From Cysteiniphilum marinum (GTDB lineage: Bacteria; Pseudomonadota; Gammaproteobacteria; Francisellales; Francisellaceae), in the NCBI RefSeq assembly GCF_014857925.1, contig NZ_JACYVZ010000012.1, positions 1 through 64,000 on the forward strand: a DNA stretch of 64,000 bases. The letters run 5' to 3'. Below, piece after piece: positions 38,466 through 47,310 of the stretch. Made by a program: the position numbers and the translations under genes. The number at the start of each line of letters is the position of its first letter. Position 1 is the stretch's first letter. Below the pieces are notes generated by a model. That model ran no database searches. It saw only the letters and a program-made list of their open reading frames with translations, and had not been told where the DNA came from.

Positions 38466-39317
38466 ATGAACTATACCTTGCAACAATTGCGTGTTTTTAT
38501 ATCCGTCTATGAGTTAAAAAGCTTACGCCAAAGTGCAGAATTAATGTTTTTAACACCGCCAGCTTTGACCAAACAGCTACAAAACTTAGAAGATATTCTG
38601 GGATTTCAATTGTTTGAACGAACCAATAATAAATTAACAGCTAACAACAAAGGGCATGCTTTTTATACGATGATTAAGGCCATGCTACTTGAGTTTGATC
38701 GTATTAATCAGTTGGAGTTGCCTTTTTTAAAGCATAAAAATCCAACGCTTAAAATTGCCTTATCACAAATATTTGAGCAGAGTCTATTTTGTAAAATCAA
38801 CCAAGTTATGAAGCTTGATCAATCATTTGATTATGATCTTGTTGTTGAAAATAAAACAAAACATATTGAACTGTTATTGAAATATGAGGTAGATGTTGCC
38901 TTAGTTGTACTTAATGAAGGCGAAAAAAATATGTTTAAAGAGCATGGCTTTGACGTTAGACTATATACTGATATCGTTCTTGATGCTTATATTTCACGTG
39001 ATTTAGCAAAAGGGTTTGATCATATTGAGCAAGGCTTGAAAACACTAAAATATATTTTGTTAACTCAATTAAAAGATACGTTACAGATTAAAAGTGCACT
39101 TTATTTTTCCTCTTATACGACAATATTGCATGCAATTACCCAAGGAATTGGTTATGGCTTCTTGCCAACACCACTGTTGGCTGCCCAGGAAAAAGAGATG
39201 CTTTTGAATATAAATGACCAGATTTCTGAGAACATGCCTAATATACAAAGTTATTATGTTTATGCGCAAAATTCACCACTATTGAGCCTTATTGAAATGG
39301 TTTTTAATGTCAGATAA
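38466..39317 (+). CDS. LysR-family regulator, divergent to the Bcr-type exporter
   Basis: A 283-aa protein with the LysR HTH (YTLQQLRVFISVYELKSLRQ to PALTKQLQNLEDILGFQLFE) and a short effector domain (LKIALSQIFEQSLFCKI). The intergenic region with the exporter contains GTTAAT/ATTAAC-type dyads and is very AT-rich, as usual for LysR targets. Control of the divergent exporter is inferred from arrangement. Confidence 0.88.
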   Translation: MNYTLQQLRVFISVYELKSLRQSAELMFLTPPALTKQLQNLEDILGFQLFERTNNKLTANNKGHAFYTMIKAMLLEFDRINQLELPFLKHKNPTLKIALSQIFEQSLFCKINQVMKLDQSFDYDLVVENKTKHIELLLKYEVDVALVVLNEGEKNMFKEHGFDVRLYTDIVLDAYISRDLAKGFDHIEQGLKTLKYILLTQLKDTLQIKSALYFSSYTTILHAITQGIGYGFLPTPLLAAQEKEMLLNINDQISENMPNIQSYYVYAQNSPLLSLIEMVFNVR

Positions 39318-39325
39318 AAGCAATT

Positions 39326-39490
39326 ATAGCTATCCCATCTATACTTTCCGTACGATTTTCGTTATCTACTTGGTATTTTTACATGATGGTATTTTGCTAA
39401 TAGAATAGGCTATTAACTGCAATACCATCATGCAAAACCACTCAAGTATATTTAGAAACTAAATACCTAAAGCATAAATGGAATAGCTAT
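39326..39490. repeat. 165-bp imperfect inverted-repeat element
   Basis: The left arm (39326-39393, 68 nt) starts ATAGCTATCCCATCTATACT and ends CATGATGGTATT. The right arm (39421-39490, 70 nt) is its near-complement, with 12 perfectly paired bases next to the loop. The 27-nt loop itself contains TAATAG/CTATTA. The three mismatches in the outer 20 bp are all transitions that would read as G-U pairs in a minus-strand RNA. It may be a MITE-like element or a structured RNA; no ORF is inside. Confidence 0.7.
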
Positions 39491-39630
39491 ATTTGGCGTT
39501 TAGGTGAAATGGTGTATAATGCGCTCACTTGGCACCCATCATACATCATATTTTGATTGCGGTTGTGTGTTTAAAATCGAATAATACAAATGATAGATAG
39601 TAGAAATAAATAAGGTATAAAGGGTATAGC

Positions 39631-40620
39631 ATGTCAAAGTACGTGGTTTCAGCACTGTATAAGTTTGTCACACTGGACGATTATGAAGCATTAAGAGCAC
39701 CATTGTTAAAAACAATGGAAGATAATATGGTGCGTGGTACGCTATTGTTAGCTAAAGAGGGTATCAATGGTACGATTGCGGGAACCGCAGCAGGTATTGA
39801 AGCGGTGCTTAAGTTTTTAAAATCTGATTCACGTTTGGATGATTTGGTACATAAAGAATCATTTGATGAGCATATTCCTTTTAATCGCACTAAGGTAAAG
39901 TTGAAAAAAGAAATTGTGACCTTAGGTGTCGAAGGATTAGATCCTCTTAAAGTATGTGGCACTTACGTTAAACCACAAGATTGGAATGCCTTAATTTCTG
40001 ATCCTGACGTTTTATTAATTGATACACGCAATGATTATGAGATTGACATTGGTACGTTTAAAAATGCGGTTAACCCGCATACGGAGACGTTTCGTGAGTT
40101 TCCCGAATATGTTGAAAAGCATTTAGATAAGACAAAACACAAAAAAGTCGCAATGTTTTGCACCGGTGGCATTCGTTGTGAAAAATCAACTGCCTTTTTG
40201 AAAGAACAGGGCTTTGATGAGGTCTATCATTTAGAAGGTGGTATTTTAAAATATCTTGAAGAAGTACCTGAAGAAAAAAGTCTATGGCAAGGTGAGTGCT
40301 TTGTCTTTGATTCACGTGTTGCTGTGACGCATGATTTAGCCAAAGGTCAATATGATCAATGTTATGCTTGCCGTCGTCCAATTACTGAAGAAGATAAGCT
40401 TAAACCTGAGTATGAGCAAGGAGTATCTTGTCATCATTGTAAGGGCAATCATACCTCTGAACAAAGAAAGCGTTTCTTAGAGCGTGAAAAACAAAGCCAG
40501 TTAGCACGTGAACGAGGCGAGTTGCATATCGGTGAAGAGGCAAAACAAGTCGGCTTAATCCGTAAAGCGCAGAAACAGCAAAAGCGCGAAAGAGATCGTT
40601 TGGCGAATAAGAGTCGTTAA
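39631..40620 (+). CDS. trhO: tRNA uridine(34) hydroxylase (rhodanese-type)
   Basis: A 329-aa YceA/TrhO protein that hydroxylates uridine 34 in tRNA on the way to 5-oxyacetyl-uridine derivatives. The N-terminal domain is [19 protein letters not shown]…[16 protein letters not shown]. The rhodanese domain has the active loop [16 protein letters not shown]. The C-terminus has a CxxC…CxxC zinc-type pattern ([19 protein letters not shown]). Length and motif order are standard. Confidence 0.96.
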   Translation: MSKYVVSALYKFVTLDDYEALRAPLLKTMEDNMVRGTLLLAKEGINGTIAGTAAGIEAVLKFLKSDSRLDDLVHKESFDEHIPFNRTKVKLKKEIVTLGVEGLDPLKVCGTYVKPQDWNALISDPDVLLIDTRNDYEIDIGTFKNAVNPHTETFREFPEYVEKHLDKTKHKKVAMFCTGGIRCEKSTAFLKEQGFDEVYHLEGGILKYLEEVPEEKSLWQGECFVFDSRVAVTHDLAKGQYDQCYACRRPITEEDKLKPEYEQGVSCHHCKGNHTSEQRKRFLEREKQSQLARERGELHIGEEAKQVGLIRKAQKQQKRERDRLANKSR

Positions 40621-40642
40621 CAATAAGTAGATTAATCAATTA

Positions 40643-40696
40643 CCCCTCACCCGTGCAGCTAGCCTAGCTGCACGACCTCTCCCGCAAGGGGAGAGG
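40643..40696. repeat. Dispersed repeat unit A, inverted copy
   Basis: CCCCTCACCCGTGCAGCTAG, then CCTAGCTGCACGACCTCTCC, then CGCAAGGGGAGAGG. It is the reverse orientation of the A units at 30565 and 31757. Internally it forms GTGCAGCTAG/CTAGCTGCAC and CCTCTCCC/GGGGAGAGG hairpins. It fills the gap between trhO and the aldehyde dehydrogenase gene. Confidence 0.75.
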
Positions 40697-40754
40697 TATG
40701 AGCTGATGCAATTTATTTATACTTATTACTTAAAGCAAAGGGATAGCTAGATCA

Positions 40755-42191
40755 ATGGAAAATATCGATAAAACACATTTATTAAAACTGCTTTCACTAC
40801 AGCAAAAAGCTTTTTCACTTGATCAATATCCTGATTATGCATTACGTAAAGAGAAGCTTAAGCGTTTATATTCAGCATTATTAAAGCATGAAGAGGCATT
40901 GATTGATGCAGTAAATGATGACTTTGGTCATCGTAGTGTCAATGAGACTTGGTTGAGTGAGATTTTTCAAGTTACCAGTACCATTAAGTATGTCCTTAAA
41001 TCTTTGCGCAGTTGGATAGCTAAAGAGAAACGTCATACCAGTGTGATTTTTAAGCCTGCTAAAAACTATATTTATTATCAGCCCGTAGGTGTTGTTGGCA
41101 TTATGGTGCCATGGAACTATCCTATTTTGTTGAGTTTGTCGCCGCTTATCTATGCATTGGCTGCGGGAAATCGAGTGTGCATTAAACTCTCAGAACATAC
41201 ACCTAAAACCAATCGCGTGATGATGGAAATTTGCAAACTCGCTTTTAATATTGATGAAGTGGCGGTTGTCACGGGTGATGCTAAAGTGGCACAGAGTTTT
41301 AGCGAGTTACCTTTTGATCATTTGTTTTTTACTGGATCAACGGCTATTGGCAGAAAGGTAATGGAGGCTGCCGCTAAAAATTTAACACCTGTGACGCTTG
41401 AATTAGGCGGCAAATCGCCGTTAGTTATCAGTCAAAACTTTCCTTTAAAAAAAGCGGCTAAAATGATTACTTTTGCCAAAGGCTTAAATGCCGGACAAAC
41501 CTGTATTGCACCGGATTATGTATTTGTTCATGCGCAAAAACTTGAGGCATTTGTAGCTGAAATGGACGTAGCGTTTAAAGAAATGTATCCGCAATACATG
41601 ACTAATGATGATTATAGTAGCGTGATTAATGAGGCACAGTTTAATCGCTTGCAAGAATATATTGAGGAGGCAAAAGGTCAAGGTGTTAAGTTTGTTACAT
41701 TAGATGTATTTAAAGTAACGAATGACCAAAGTCGAAAAATGCCAATTACACTGCTATTAAATCCAAAGAAGGATTTACAAGTGATGCAAGATGAGATCTT
41801 TGGTCCATTGTTACCTGTGTTAAGCTATCAATCGATTGAAGAGGTGATAAGTTATATTAACCAAAAACCTCGTCCATTGGCTGCTTACCTTTTGAGTTAT
41901 GACCGTGCTGAACAAGAGTATATTAATAGGAATATTATTAGTGGCGGGATGTGTATCAATGATGTGTTAAACCATATCGCGCAGCATGATCTACCTTTTG
42001 GTGGCGTTGGTAGTTCAGGTATGGGGCGCTATCACGGTTTTGAAGGGTTTAAAACATTCTCTAATGCCAAATCAATTTGTCAGCGCAGTAGACTCAATAG
42101 TGCCCTTTGGCTTTATCCGCCTTATGGGCAACGATTTTCTTGGTTTCGTAAACTCTTTAAGGATAGATGGCAGTTTCCCACTGCAAAATGA
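40755..42191 (+). CDS. Aldehyde dehydrogenase (coniferyl-aldehyde/class 3 type)
   Basis: A 478-aa NAD(P)-dependent dehydrogenase. The fold landmarks are GVVGIMVPWNYPILLSLSPL, FFTGSTAIGRKVMEAAAKNL, the catalytic base in VTLELGGKSP and the nucleophile Cys in NAGQTCIAPDYVFV. The sequence GGVGSSGMGRYHGFEGFKTF and the C-terminal extension (SALWLYPPYGQRF) match the membrane-associated class 3/coniferyl aldehyde dehydrogenases. The substrate is unproven; fatty or aromatic aldehydes are likely. Confidence 0.88.
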   Translation: MENIDKTHLLKLLSLQQKAFSLDQYPDYALRKEKLKRLYSALLKHEEALIDAVNDDFGHRSVNETWLSEIFQVTSTIKYVLKSLRSWIAKEKRHTSVIFKPAKNYIYYQPVGVVGIMVPWNYPILLSLSPLIYALAAGNRVCIKLSEHTPKTNRVMMEICKLAFNIDEVAVVTGDAKVAQSFSELPFDHLFFTGSTAIGRKVMEAAAKNLTPVTLELGGKSPLVISQNFPLKKAAKMITFAKGLNAGQTCIAPDYVFVHAQKLEAFVAEMDVAFKEMYPQYMTNDDYSSVINEAQFNRLQEYIEEAKGQGVKFVTLDVFKVTNDQSRKMPITLLLNPKKDLQVMQDEIFGPLLPVLSYQSIEEVISYINQKPRPLAAYLLSYDRAEQEYINRNIISGGMCINDVLNHIAQHDLPFGGVGSSGMGRYHGFEGFKTFSNAKSICQRSRLNSALWLYPPYGQRFSWFRKLFKDRWQFPTAK

Positions 42192-42243
42192 TTTATGGGT
42201 GATATAATTCATCATTAAACGCGCTAAATCAAAAGCACATCTT

Positions 42244-45078
42244 ATGCTTAAAAATGTTGGCATCCGCGGTCGGATGATTTTATTAACCTTATTACCAACA
42301 CTGACGGTGTCAGCCTTGCTTGGTTTTTATTTTATCAGTATGCGCTTTTCTGATTTGGATCGTAATCTATATATTCGTGGTGAGGCAGTTACTACTGAAC
42401 TTGTTGCCGCCTCTGAATATGGTCTGTACTTTGACAGCAAGATTATCTTACAAAATGTCACGGATAATATTTTAAGCTATCCAGATGTGCGCATGGCTGC
42501 GATTTATGACAGTGATGGTGATTTATTAACATTCACGGGTAGAATTCCACAAGTAAACCCTCATTTTTTCAAAGAAAATTCAGACTTGATGAGTAAAAAA
42601 ATCTTTATGCAAGAAGGGCATAAAAATATTCAGTTTTTAGCACCAGTTATTTCACGCACAGTTAACCCAAAAGAAAAAAGTGTTGGTAAGCTTTATACGG
42701 AGAAAGACCAACGTATTGGTTGGGTCGTGATTACGCTTAGTCGCGAAAACACGATTATGAATCAATATCAGGCAATTATTACAACATTGCTTATTGTGTT
42801 GATTGGGTTAACGGTAAGTATCTTATTTGGACTACGTTTAAGTGGAGATTTGATCAATCCGCTTTTTGATATTATTAATGCAGTGAAGCGTATTAAAGAA
42901 GGTGCGTTAGATACTAAGCTTGATGGCAATCCACCTGGCGAGCTTAAGAACCTTGAAGAAGGTGTCAATAGTATGGCGCTATCGCTTAATAATGCCCATC
43001 AGGAAATGCAGCGCAATATCAAACAAGCAACAAGAGAGTTAAGACATACGTTGAAAACGATTGAACGCCAAAATGTTCAATTAGATCAAGCGCGCAAAGA
43101 AGCAATTGAAGCCAGCGAGATAAAAAGTAAATTCTTGGCAAATATGAGTCATGAGATCCGCACACCCATGAATGGGGTGTTAGGCTTTTTAGATTTATTA
43201 GCAAAAAGCAATCTGAGTTCTTTGCAACGTGAGTATTTAGAAACAATTATATTATCTTCTAATAATCTATTGAGCATTATCAATGATATTTTGGATTTCT
43301 CAAAAATCGAATCGGGCAACTTAATTCTTGAACATCAGCCGTTTAATTTGCGTGAAGAAATCACCAATTGCATGATGTTATTCAAGCCCAAAGTCATTGA
43401 GCAGCAGATTGACTTTGGTGTATTACTAGACCCACATTTGCCACAAATGGTTATGGGTGATGCGCTAAGATTTTGCCAAATTTTAACGAATCTTGTGAGC
43501 AATGCATTGAAGTTTACCGAGCAAGGGAGTGTCTGTGTCAATGTTGATTTAAAAGCAACACATCAACACCAAGTTGAAATATGTATTAAAGTTAAAGACA
43601 CAGGTATTGGCTTATCTCAAGCGCAAATTAATAAACTTTTTCATGCATTTACCCAAGCGGATTTATCAACCAGTCGCAAATATGGAGGCACTGGATTGGG
43701 ACTGACTATTAGTAAAACACTTATTGAAAAAATGGGTGGAGAGATCCATGTTGAAAGTAAGTTAGATCAAGGGGCATGTTTTAATTTCAATGTGTTCTTT
43801 GATAGAGTCTCTGCTTCAACCGTTGAAGAAATAAAGTCGATAAGTGTTAAGAAGCTTATTGTTTATAGCCAGAGTCAATATGCTGGAGAGATGTTTCTTG
43901 CACATATTGCACTATTTGGTATTGAATATATTTATTGTGATAGTGAAGCCACATTGATTGATGCTGTGGTTGAGCAAGATACAGTTGATATTGTGTTGAT
44001 TTATAACACACTGCCTGAAATGCAGAAATTAAAACAGTCATTAATTATGGATCTACAATCATTTACTCAAGCAGATATCTTTCTTATTGCTAATATGCCA
44101 TTAAATGAACTGTTTGATTATACACATAAGCTAGGTCTTAAGAATTGTTTAAATTACCCATATAAGCCGAATAAACTGGTCTCTTTTTTAGAGAGCTCTC
44201 TTGAATTGAGTGAAACAAAAGAGACTGACACGGTAGATGACATACCTAATATGCAAGCAGAAAAATCGATACTTATCGTTGATGATAATCCTATTAATTT
44301 AAAGCTTTTGCATATTTTATTGAAAACAAAAGGTTACGCTCCAGTTAATGCCTTTAGTGCAAAAGAGGCCTTGTCATTAATAGAAAAGCAAAATTTCAGG
44401 ATGGTCTTAACTGATGTACATATGCCTGAGATGGATGGTGTTGAGCTATGCCATGCCTTGCGTCAAGATGCGCGCTATCGTGATGTACCTATCATTGCAG
44501 TGACAGCAGATGTCGTTGAAGGACAAGGTGAGAGCCTGTTAAAAGAGGGCTTTGATGCCATACAAATTAAGCCGATTGATGATAATGCATTATCTGAACT
44601 ATTGATGCATTACTTAGGTAACCGTGATACCACAATGCACGTTGGAAATGCTGTAAATGACCAACATGATCAAATGAATCAAGATCAACAAATAACGAAT
44701 GAGGTAATTCAACGTAGTGATACAAAGGAGAGCAAAAAATATATTGATATTGAGCTTGCTTCAGGATTAGCAGGCGGCAATATTGCTTTTGCTAAAGAGA
44801 TGTTGGCGGCATTTATGAACTCTTTAAGTGATGCCGTTGAAGAAATTGTAACTGCTTATGAAAATAGCGAAGGTAAACGCTTAAGAGATTTAGTGCATAA
44901 GCTTCACGGCGGGGCTAGTTACTGTGGCGTGCCCGTGCTTAAAAATAAATTGGCAAATCTTGAAAAGGCATTGCAACATAATAATTATACGATTGATGCC
45001 ATTGTGCTAGAGAAATATGAGCAATTTATAATAGTTTGTGATAAAACAATAGATGCTTATCATCAATATAATCAATAA
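42244..45078 (+). CDS. Hybrid sensor histidine kinase, BarA/GacS type
   Basis: A 944-aa membrane sensor. Segments: TM1 (about 13-33), a periplasmic part, TM2 (about 175-197), HAMP (about 200-255), HisKA with the phosphorylated His in FLANMSHEIRTPMNG (about 304), HATPase (DTGIGLSQ, YGGTGLGLTIS), a degenerate receiver (about 535-650) lacking the acceptor Asp, a true receiver (LIVDDNPINL, phosphorylated Asp in VLTDVHMPEMDG about 722) and a C-terminal Hpt with His in LVHKLHGGASYCG (about 885). The N-terminus IRGRMILLTLLPTLTV is typical of BarA. In relatives it signals to UvrY/GacA and the Csr system; no cognate regulator is in the window. Confidence 0.92.
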   Translation: MLKNVGIRGRMILLTLLPTLTVSALLGFYFISMRFSDLDRNLYIRGEAVTTELVAASEYGLYFDSKIILQNVTDNILSYPDVRMAAIYDSDGDLLTFTGRIPQVNPHFFKENSDLMSKKIFMQEGHKNIQFLAPVISRTVNPKEKSVGKLYTEKDQRIGWVVITLSRENTIMNQYQAIITTLLIVLIGLTVSILFGLRLSGDLINPLFDIINAVKRIKEGALDTKLDGNPPGELKNLEEGVNSMALSLNNAHQEMQRNIKQATRELRHTLKTIERQNVQLDQARKEAIEASEIKSKFLANMSHEIRTPMNGVLGFLDLLAKSNLSSLQREYLETIILSSNNLLSIINDILDFSKIESGNLILEHQPFNLREEITNCMMLFKPKVIEQQIDFGVLLDPHLPQMVMGDALRFCQILTNLVSNALKFTEQGSVCVNVDLKATHQHQVEICIKVKDTGIGLSQAQINKLFHAFTQADLSTSRKYGGTGLGLTISKTLIEKMGGEIHVESKLDQGACFNFNVFFDRVSASTVEEIKSISVKKLIVYSQSQYAGEMFLAHIALFGIEYIYCDSEATLIDAVVEQDTVDIVLIYNTLPEMQKLKQSLIMDLQSFTQADIFLIANMPLNELFDYTHKLGLKNCLNYPYKPNKLVSFLESSLELSETKETDTVDDIPNMQAEKSILIVDDNPINLKLLHILLKTKGYAPVNAFSAKEALSLIEKQNFRMVLTDVHMPEMDGVELCHALRQDARYRDVPIIAVTADVVEGQGESLLKEGFDAIQIKPIDDNALSELLMHYLGNRDTTMHVGNAVNDQHDQMNQDQQITNEVIQRSDTKESKKYIDIELASGLAGGNIAFAKEMLAAFMNSLSDAVEEIVTAYENSEGKRLRDLVHKLHGGASYCGVPVLKNKLANLEKALQHNNYTIDAIVLEKYEQFIIVCDKTIDAYHQYNQ

Positions 45079-45111
45079 GTTGAGTCAAGAATTTTAAGGA
45101 GTGAAAGCTAA

Positions 45112-46329
45112 ATGTTAGATCAAGCAAAACGCTTTAGTCAGCGCGTACTGAATGTCGAAGGTTCAAAAGCCGCTGAAATGGCAGCGCGTGCAGCAAGTCT
45201 TATTAAAGCAGGGCATCAAGATGTGATTTCTTTGGCTGTTGGCGAACCGGGTTTTCATTCACCGAATGAGGTTAAAGAGGCGGCTAAAAAAGCGATTGAT
45301 GAAAATCGCACACAATATACACCAGTAGATGGTGTTGTCGAATTAAAAGAGGCAATTATTAAACGTTACAGCCGCGATTATCAGCTTAATTTTCAACATA
45401 ATGAAGTCTGCGTTACCACTGGTGCTAAGCATAGTTTATATAATATTTTTAATTGTATTTTGAACTCTGGTGATGAAGTACTGTTCTTCTCGCCTTTTTG
45501 GACATCTTACCCTGATATGATTAAGCTTGCGCATGGTAAACCGGTAGTCGTTGAGACAACGCATCACAATGATTTCCAGCCAACGGAGCATGACTTAAGA
45601 GCAAAGCTTAGTACCAAAACAAAGGCATTAGTGCTTAATATTCCACATAACCCAACCGGTGCGATATATCATAAAGAAACATTGAATATGATCGCTCGTG
45701 TATTAAAAGATTATCCTGATGTTTGGATTATTAGTGATGATATTTACGATATGCTCTACTGGGGAGATCGTCCACTGACATTGATTGAAGTGGCGCCTGA
45801 GTTAAAATCGCGTTATGCCATTGTTAATGGCGTATCCAAAAGTTATGCGATGGCAGGATGGCGCATTGGCTATATCATCGCACCCGAGGATATGATCAAT
45901 ATGCTCAGGCGTTATCAGTCACAATCGATGTCATGCGCGTGTTCTATCTCACAATATGCCGCGATAGAAGCGCTCAACTTACCAAGATCAGCGCTGTTTG
46001 AACAGCTAAACACCTATCAAGAACGTGTCAATTTTTGTTATGAGGCATTACAAAGTGTGCCAGAGATTGATTGTCTATTACCTGAAACAACCTTTTATTT
46101 ATTTCCTTATGTGCAGCCAATTATTGAAGCATTAGGCTTTAAAGATGATGTAAGTTTTTGTTTGCATTTATTAGAAACTAAGCATTTGGCTGTTATGCCA
46201 GGGTCAGCCTTTGGCGCACCAGGTTATCTACGCCTTAGCTGTGCCGATGAAGTTAGTGTTTTAAAAGATGCCATGGGACGCTTAGTCGATTATGTTAAAC
46301 AAGAAAAAGTACATAGCAAAGCATTATAA
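45112..46329 (+). CDS. Class I pyridoxal-phosphate aminotransferase (aspartate aminotransferase-like)
   Basis: A 405-aa protein. ISLAVGEPGFHSPNEV and YTPVDGVVELKEAI are the class-I opening; NIPHNPTGAIYHKE and WIISDDIYDMLYW are cofactor contacts; the PLP lysine is in VNGVSKSYAMAGWRIGY; the substrate-binding Arg is in YLRLSCAD. The ribosome-binding site is AAGGAGTG. It is followed after 11 bp by a nitroreductase gene, so they are likely cotranscribed. Confidence 0.92.
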   Translation: MLDQAKRFSQRVLNVEGSKAAEMAARAASLIKAGHQDVISLAVGEPGFHSPNEVKEAAKKAIDENRTQYTPVDGVVELKEAIIKRYSRDYQLNFQHNEVCVTTGAKHSLYNIFNCILNSGDEVLFFSPFWTSYPDMIKLAHGKPVVVETTHHNDFQPTEHDLRAKLSTKTKALVLNIPHNPTGAIYHKETLNMIARVLKDYPDVWIISDDIYDMLYWGDRPLTLIEVAPELKSRYAIVNGVSKSYAMAGWRIGYIIAPEDMINMLRRYQSQSMSCACSISQYAAIEALNLPRSALFEQLNTYQERVNFCYEALQSVPEIDCLLPETTFYLFPYVQPIIEALGFKDDVSFCLHLLETKHLAVMPGSAFGAPGYLRLSCADEVSVLKDAMGRLVDYVKQEKVHSKAL

Positions 46330-46340
46330 AGAGGATCATA

Positions 46341-46964
46341 ATGAATTATATTGAACTATTAGAACAGCGTTTTGCTTGCAAGAAATTTGACTCAACACGC
46401 AAAATTTCTGCCAAAGATAAAGCATTTATTTTAGAAGCAGGACGCCTATCACCGTCATCGTTTGGCTTGGAGCCGTGGCAGTTTGTGGTGATACAAGATG
46501 ATAAATTGCGTGAGAAATTAAAACCGGCATGCTGGAGTCAAAGTCAAATTACAGATTCAAGCTTTGTTGTTATCATCTTAAGTCGCAAAGCGCATAATTT
46601 CCGAGGTAAGAGTGATTATGTTCGTCAAAAGGTTTCACGACGAAATTTACCACAAGAAATGCAGGATACTTATCTAGGTTTAGTACAAAATTATCTCAGT
46701 GTTGAAGATACGGACGCTTGGGCAAAAAGGCAGTGTTATATTGCATTAACGAACCTACTCAATGCCGCACAATCTTTAGGCATTAGTAGTTGCCCGATTG
46801 AAGGTTTTGAAGCTGAAAATGTCAAGAAAGTCCTCGATGAATATAAACAAATCAATTTTGATGATTTTGATTTCTCAGGTGTAATGTGTGCATTTGGTTA
46901 TAGTGCCATGGATTTACCAAAAAAGTTTCGCGCTGCTTCAACAGAAGTTATTATTGAAATTTAG
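46341..46964 (+). CDS. FMN-dependent NAD(P)H nitroreductase family protein
   Basis: A 207-aa flavoprotein. The N-terminal RFACKKFDSTRKIS is the FMN phosphate-binding R-x-S/C…F-D segment; LSPSSFGLEPWQFVVIQDD and the central SLGISSCPIEGFEAENVKKV match the NfsB/YfkO-like group. The start follows AAAGAGGATC. Its physiological substrate (quinone, nitro-compound or other) is unknown. Confidence 0.88.
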   Translation: MNYIELLEQRFACKKFDSTRKISAKDKAFILEAGRLSPSSFGLEPWQFVVIQDDKLREKLKPACWSQSQITDSSFVVIILSRKAHNFRGKSDYVRQKVSRRNLPQEMQDTYLGLVQNYLSVEDTDAWAKRQCYIALTNLLNAAQSLGISSCPIEGFEAENVKKVLDEYKQINFDDFDFSGVMCAFGYSAMDLPKKFRAASTEVIIEI

Positions 46965-47047
46965 CTATTAAATTTGATTTTTTAAAACTATTTTTATTTG
47001 CTGTGACACCTTAAGCTTTTATTAATTTTGATTATCGATGATGGATA

Positions 47048-47061
47048 AGTGTTATAACACT
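47048..47061. promoter_or_regulatory. 14-bp perfect palindrome before the small secreted peptide gene
   Basis: AGTGTTATAACACT lies 49 bp before the ATG at 47110. It has the GTGT…ACAC ends seen in the lipoprotein operators but a different spacing, so a shared regulator is only a possibility. Confidence 0.4.
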
Positions 47062-47109
47062 CACCCTAGAAAAATGAACAGTAATTAAATAATTAAAGGA
47101 GCACTTAAG

Positions 47110-47298
47110 ATGAAAAAGAACAAATTTTTTAAAGCGATTGCAGTCATGTTTATCGGTATTTTCTTAGCAGGCAACTTAGCAGCGGCTTATGCAGGGACTG
47201 ATTATGTATCAAACTCAAATAAAACTTACAAACAGTCACTTGTTCAGCCAGTTCAAGATACTCCGAGCATATCAATGACAGGCTCGGATGGTATGTAA
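47110..47298 (+). CDS. Small secreted peptide (62 aa), paralogue of the peptide at 1413
   Basis: The ATG follows AAAGGAGCAC. The signal peptide (MKKNKFFKAIAVMFIGIFLA to AYA) is followed by a mature peptide starting GTDYVSNSNKTYKQSLVQPV. That part aligns with the 45-aa peptide at 1413-1550 (TDY, Asn, Asn, YKQS, VQ, QD conserved), but extends by about 13 residues. It converges with the chitinase-type gene, with 12 bp between stops. Conservation of the mature part suggests an extracellular or periplasmic role; no family is recognised. Confidence 0.75.
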   Translation: MKKNKFFKAIAVMFIGIFLAGNLAAAYAGTDYVSNSNKTYKQSLVQPVQDTPSISMTGSDGM

Positions 47299-47310
47299 CA
47301 CTGCATCGTA

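Noticed and set aside
30533-40696. CRISPR-like array from repeated hairpins
   Set aside because: The repeats are far apart, differ in orientation and have no regular spacers; no cas genes are present.
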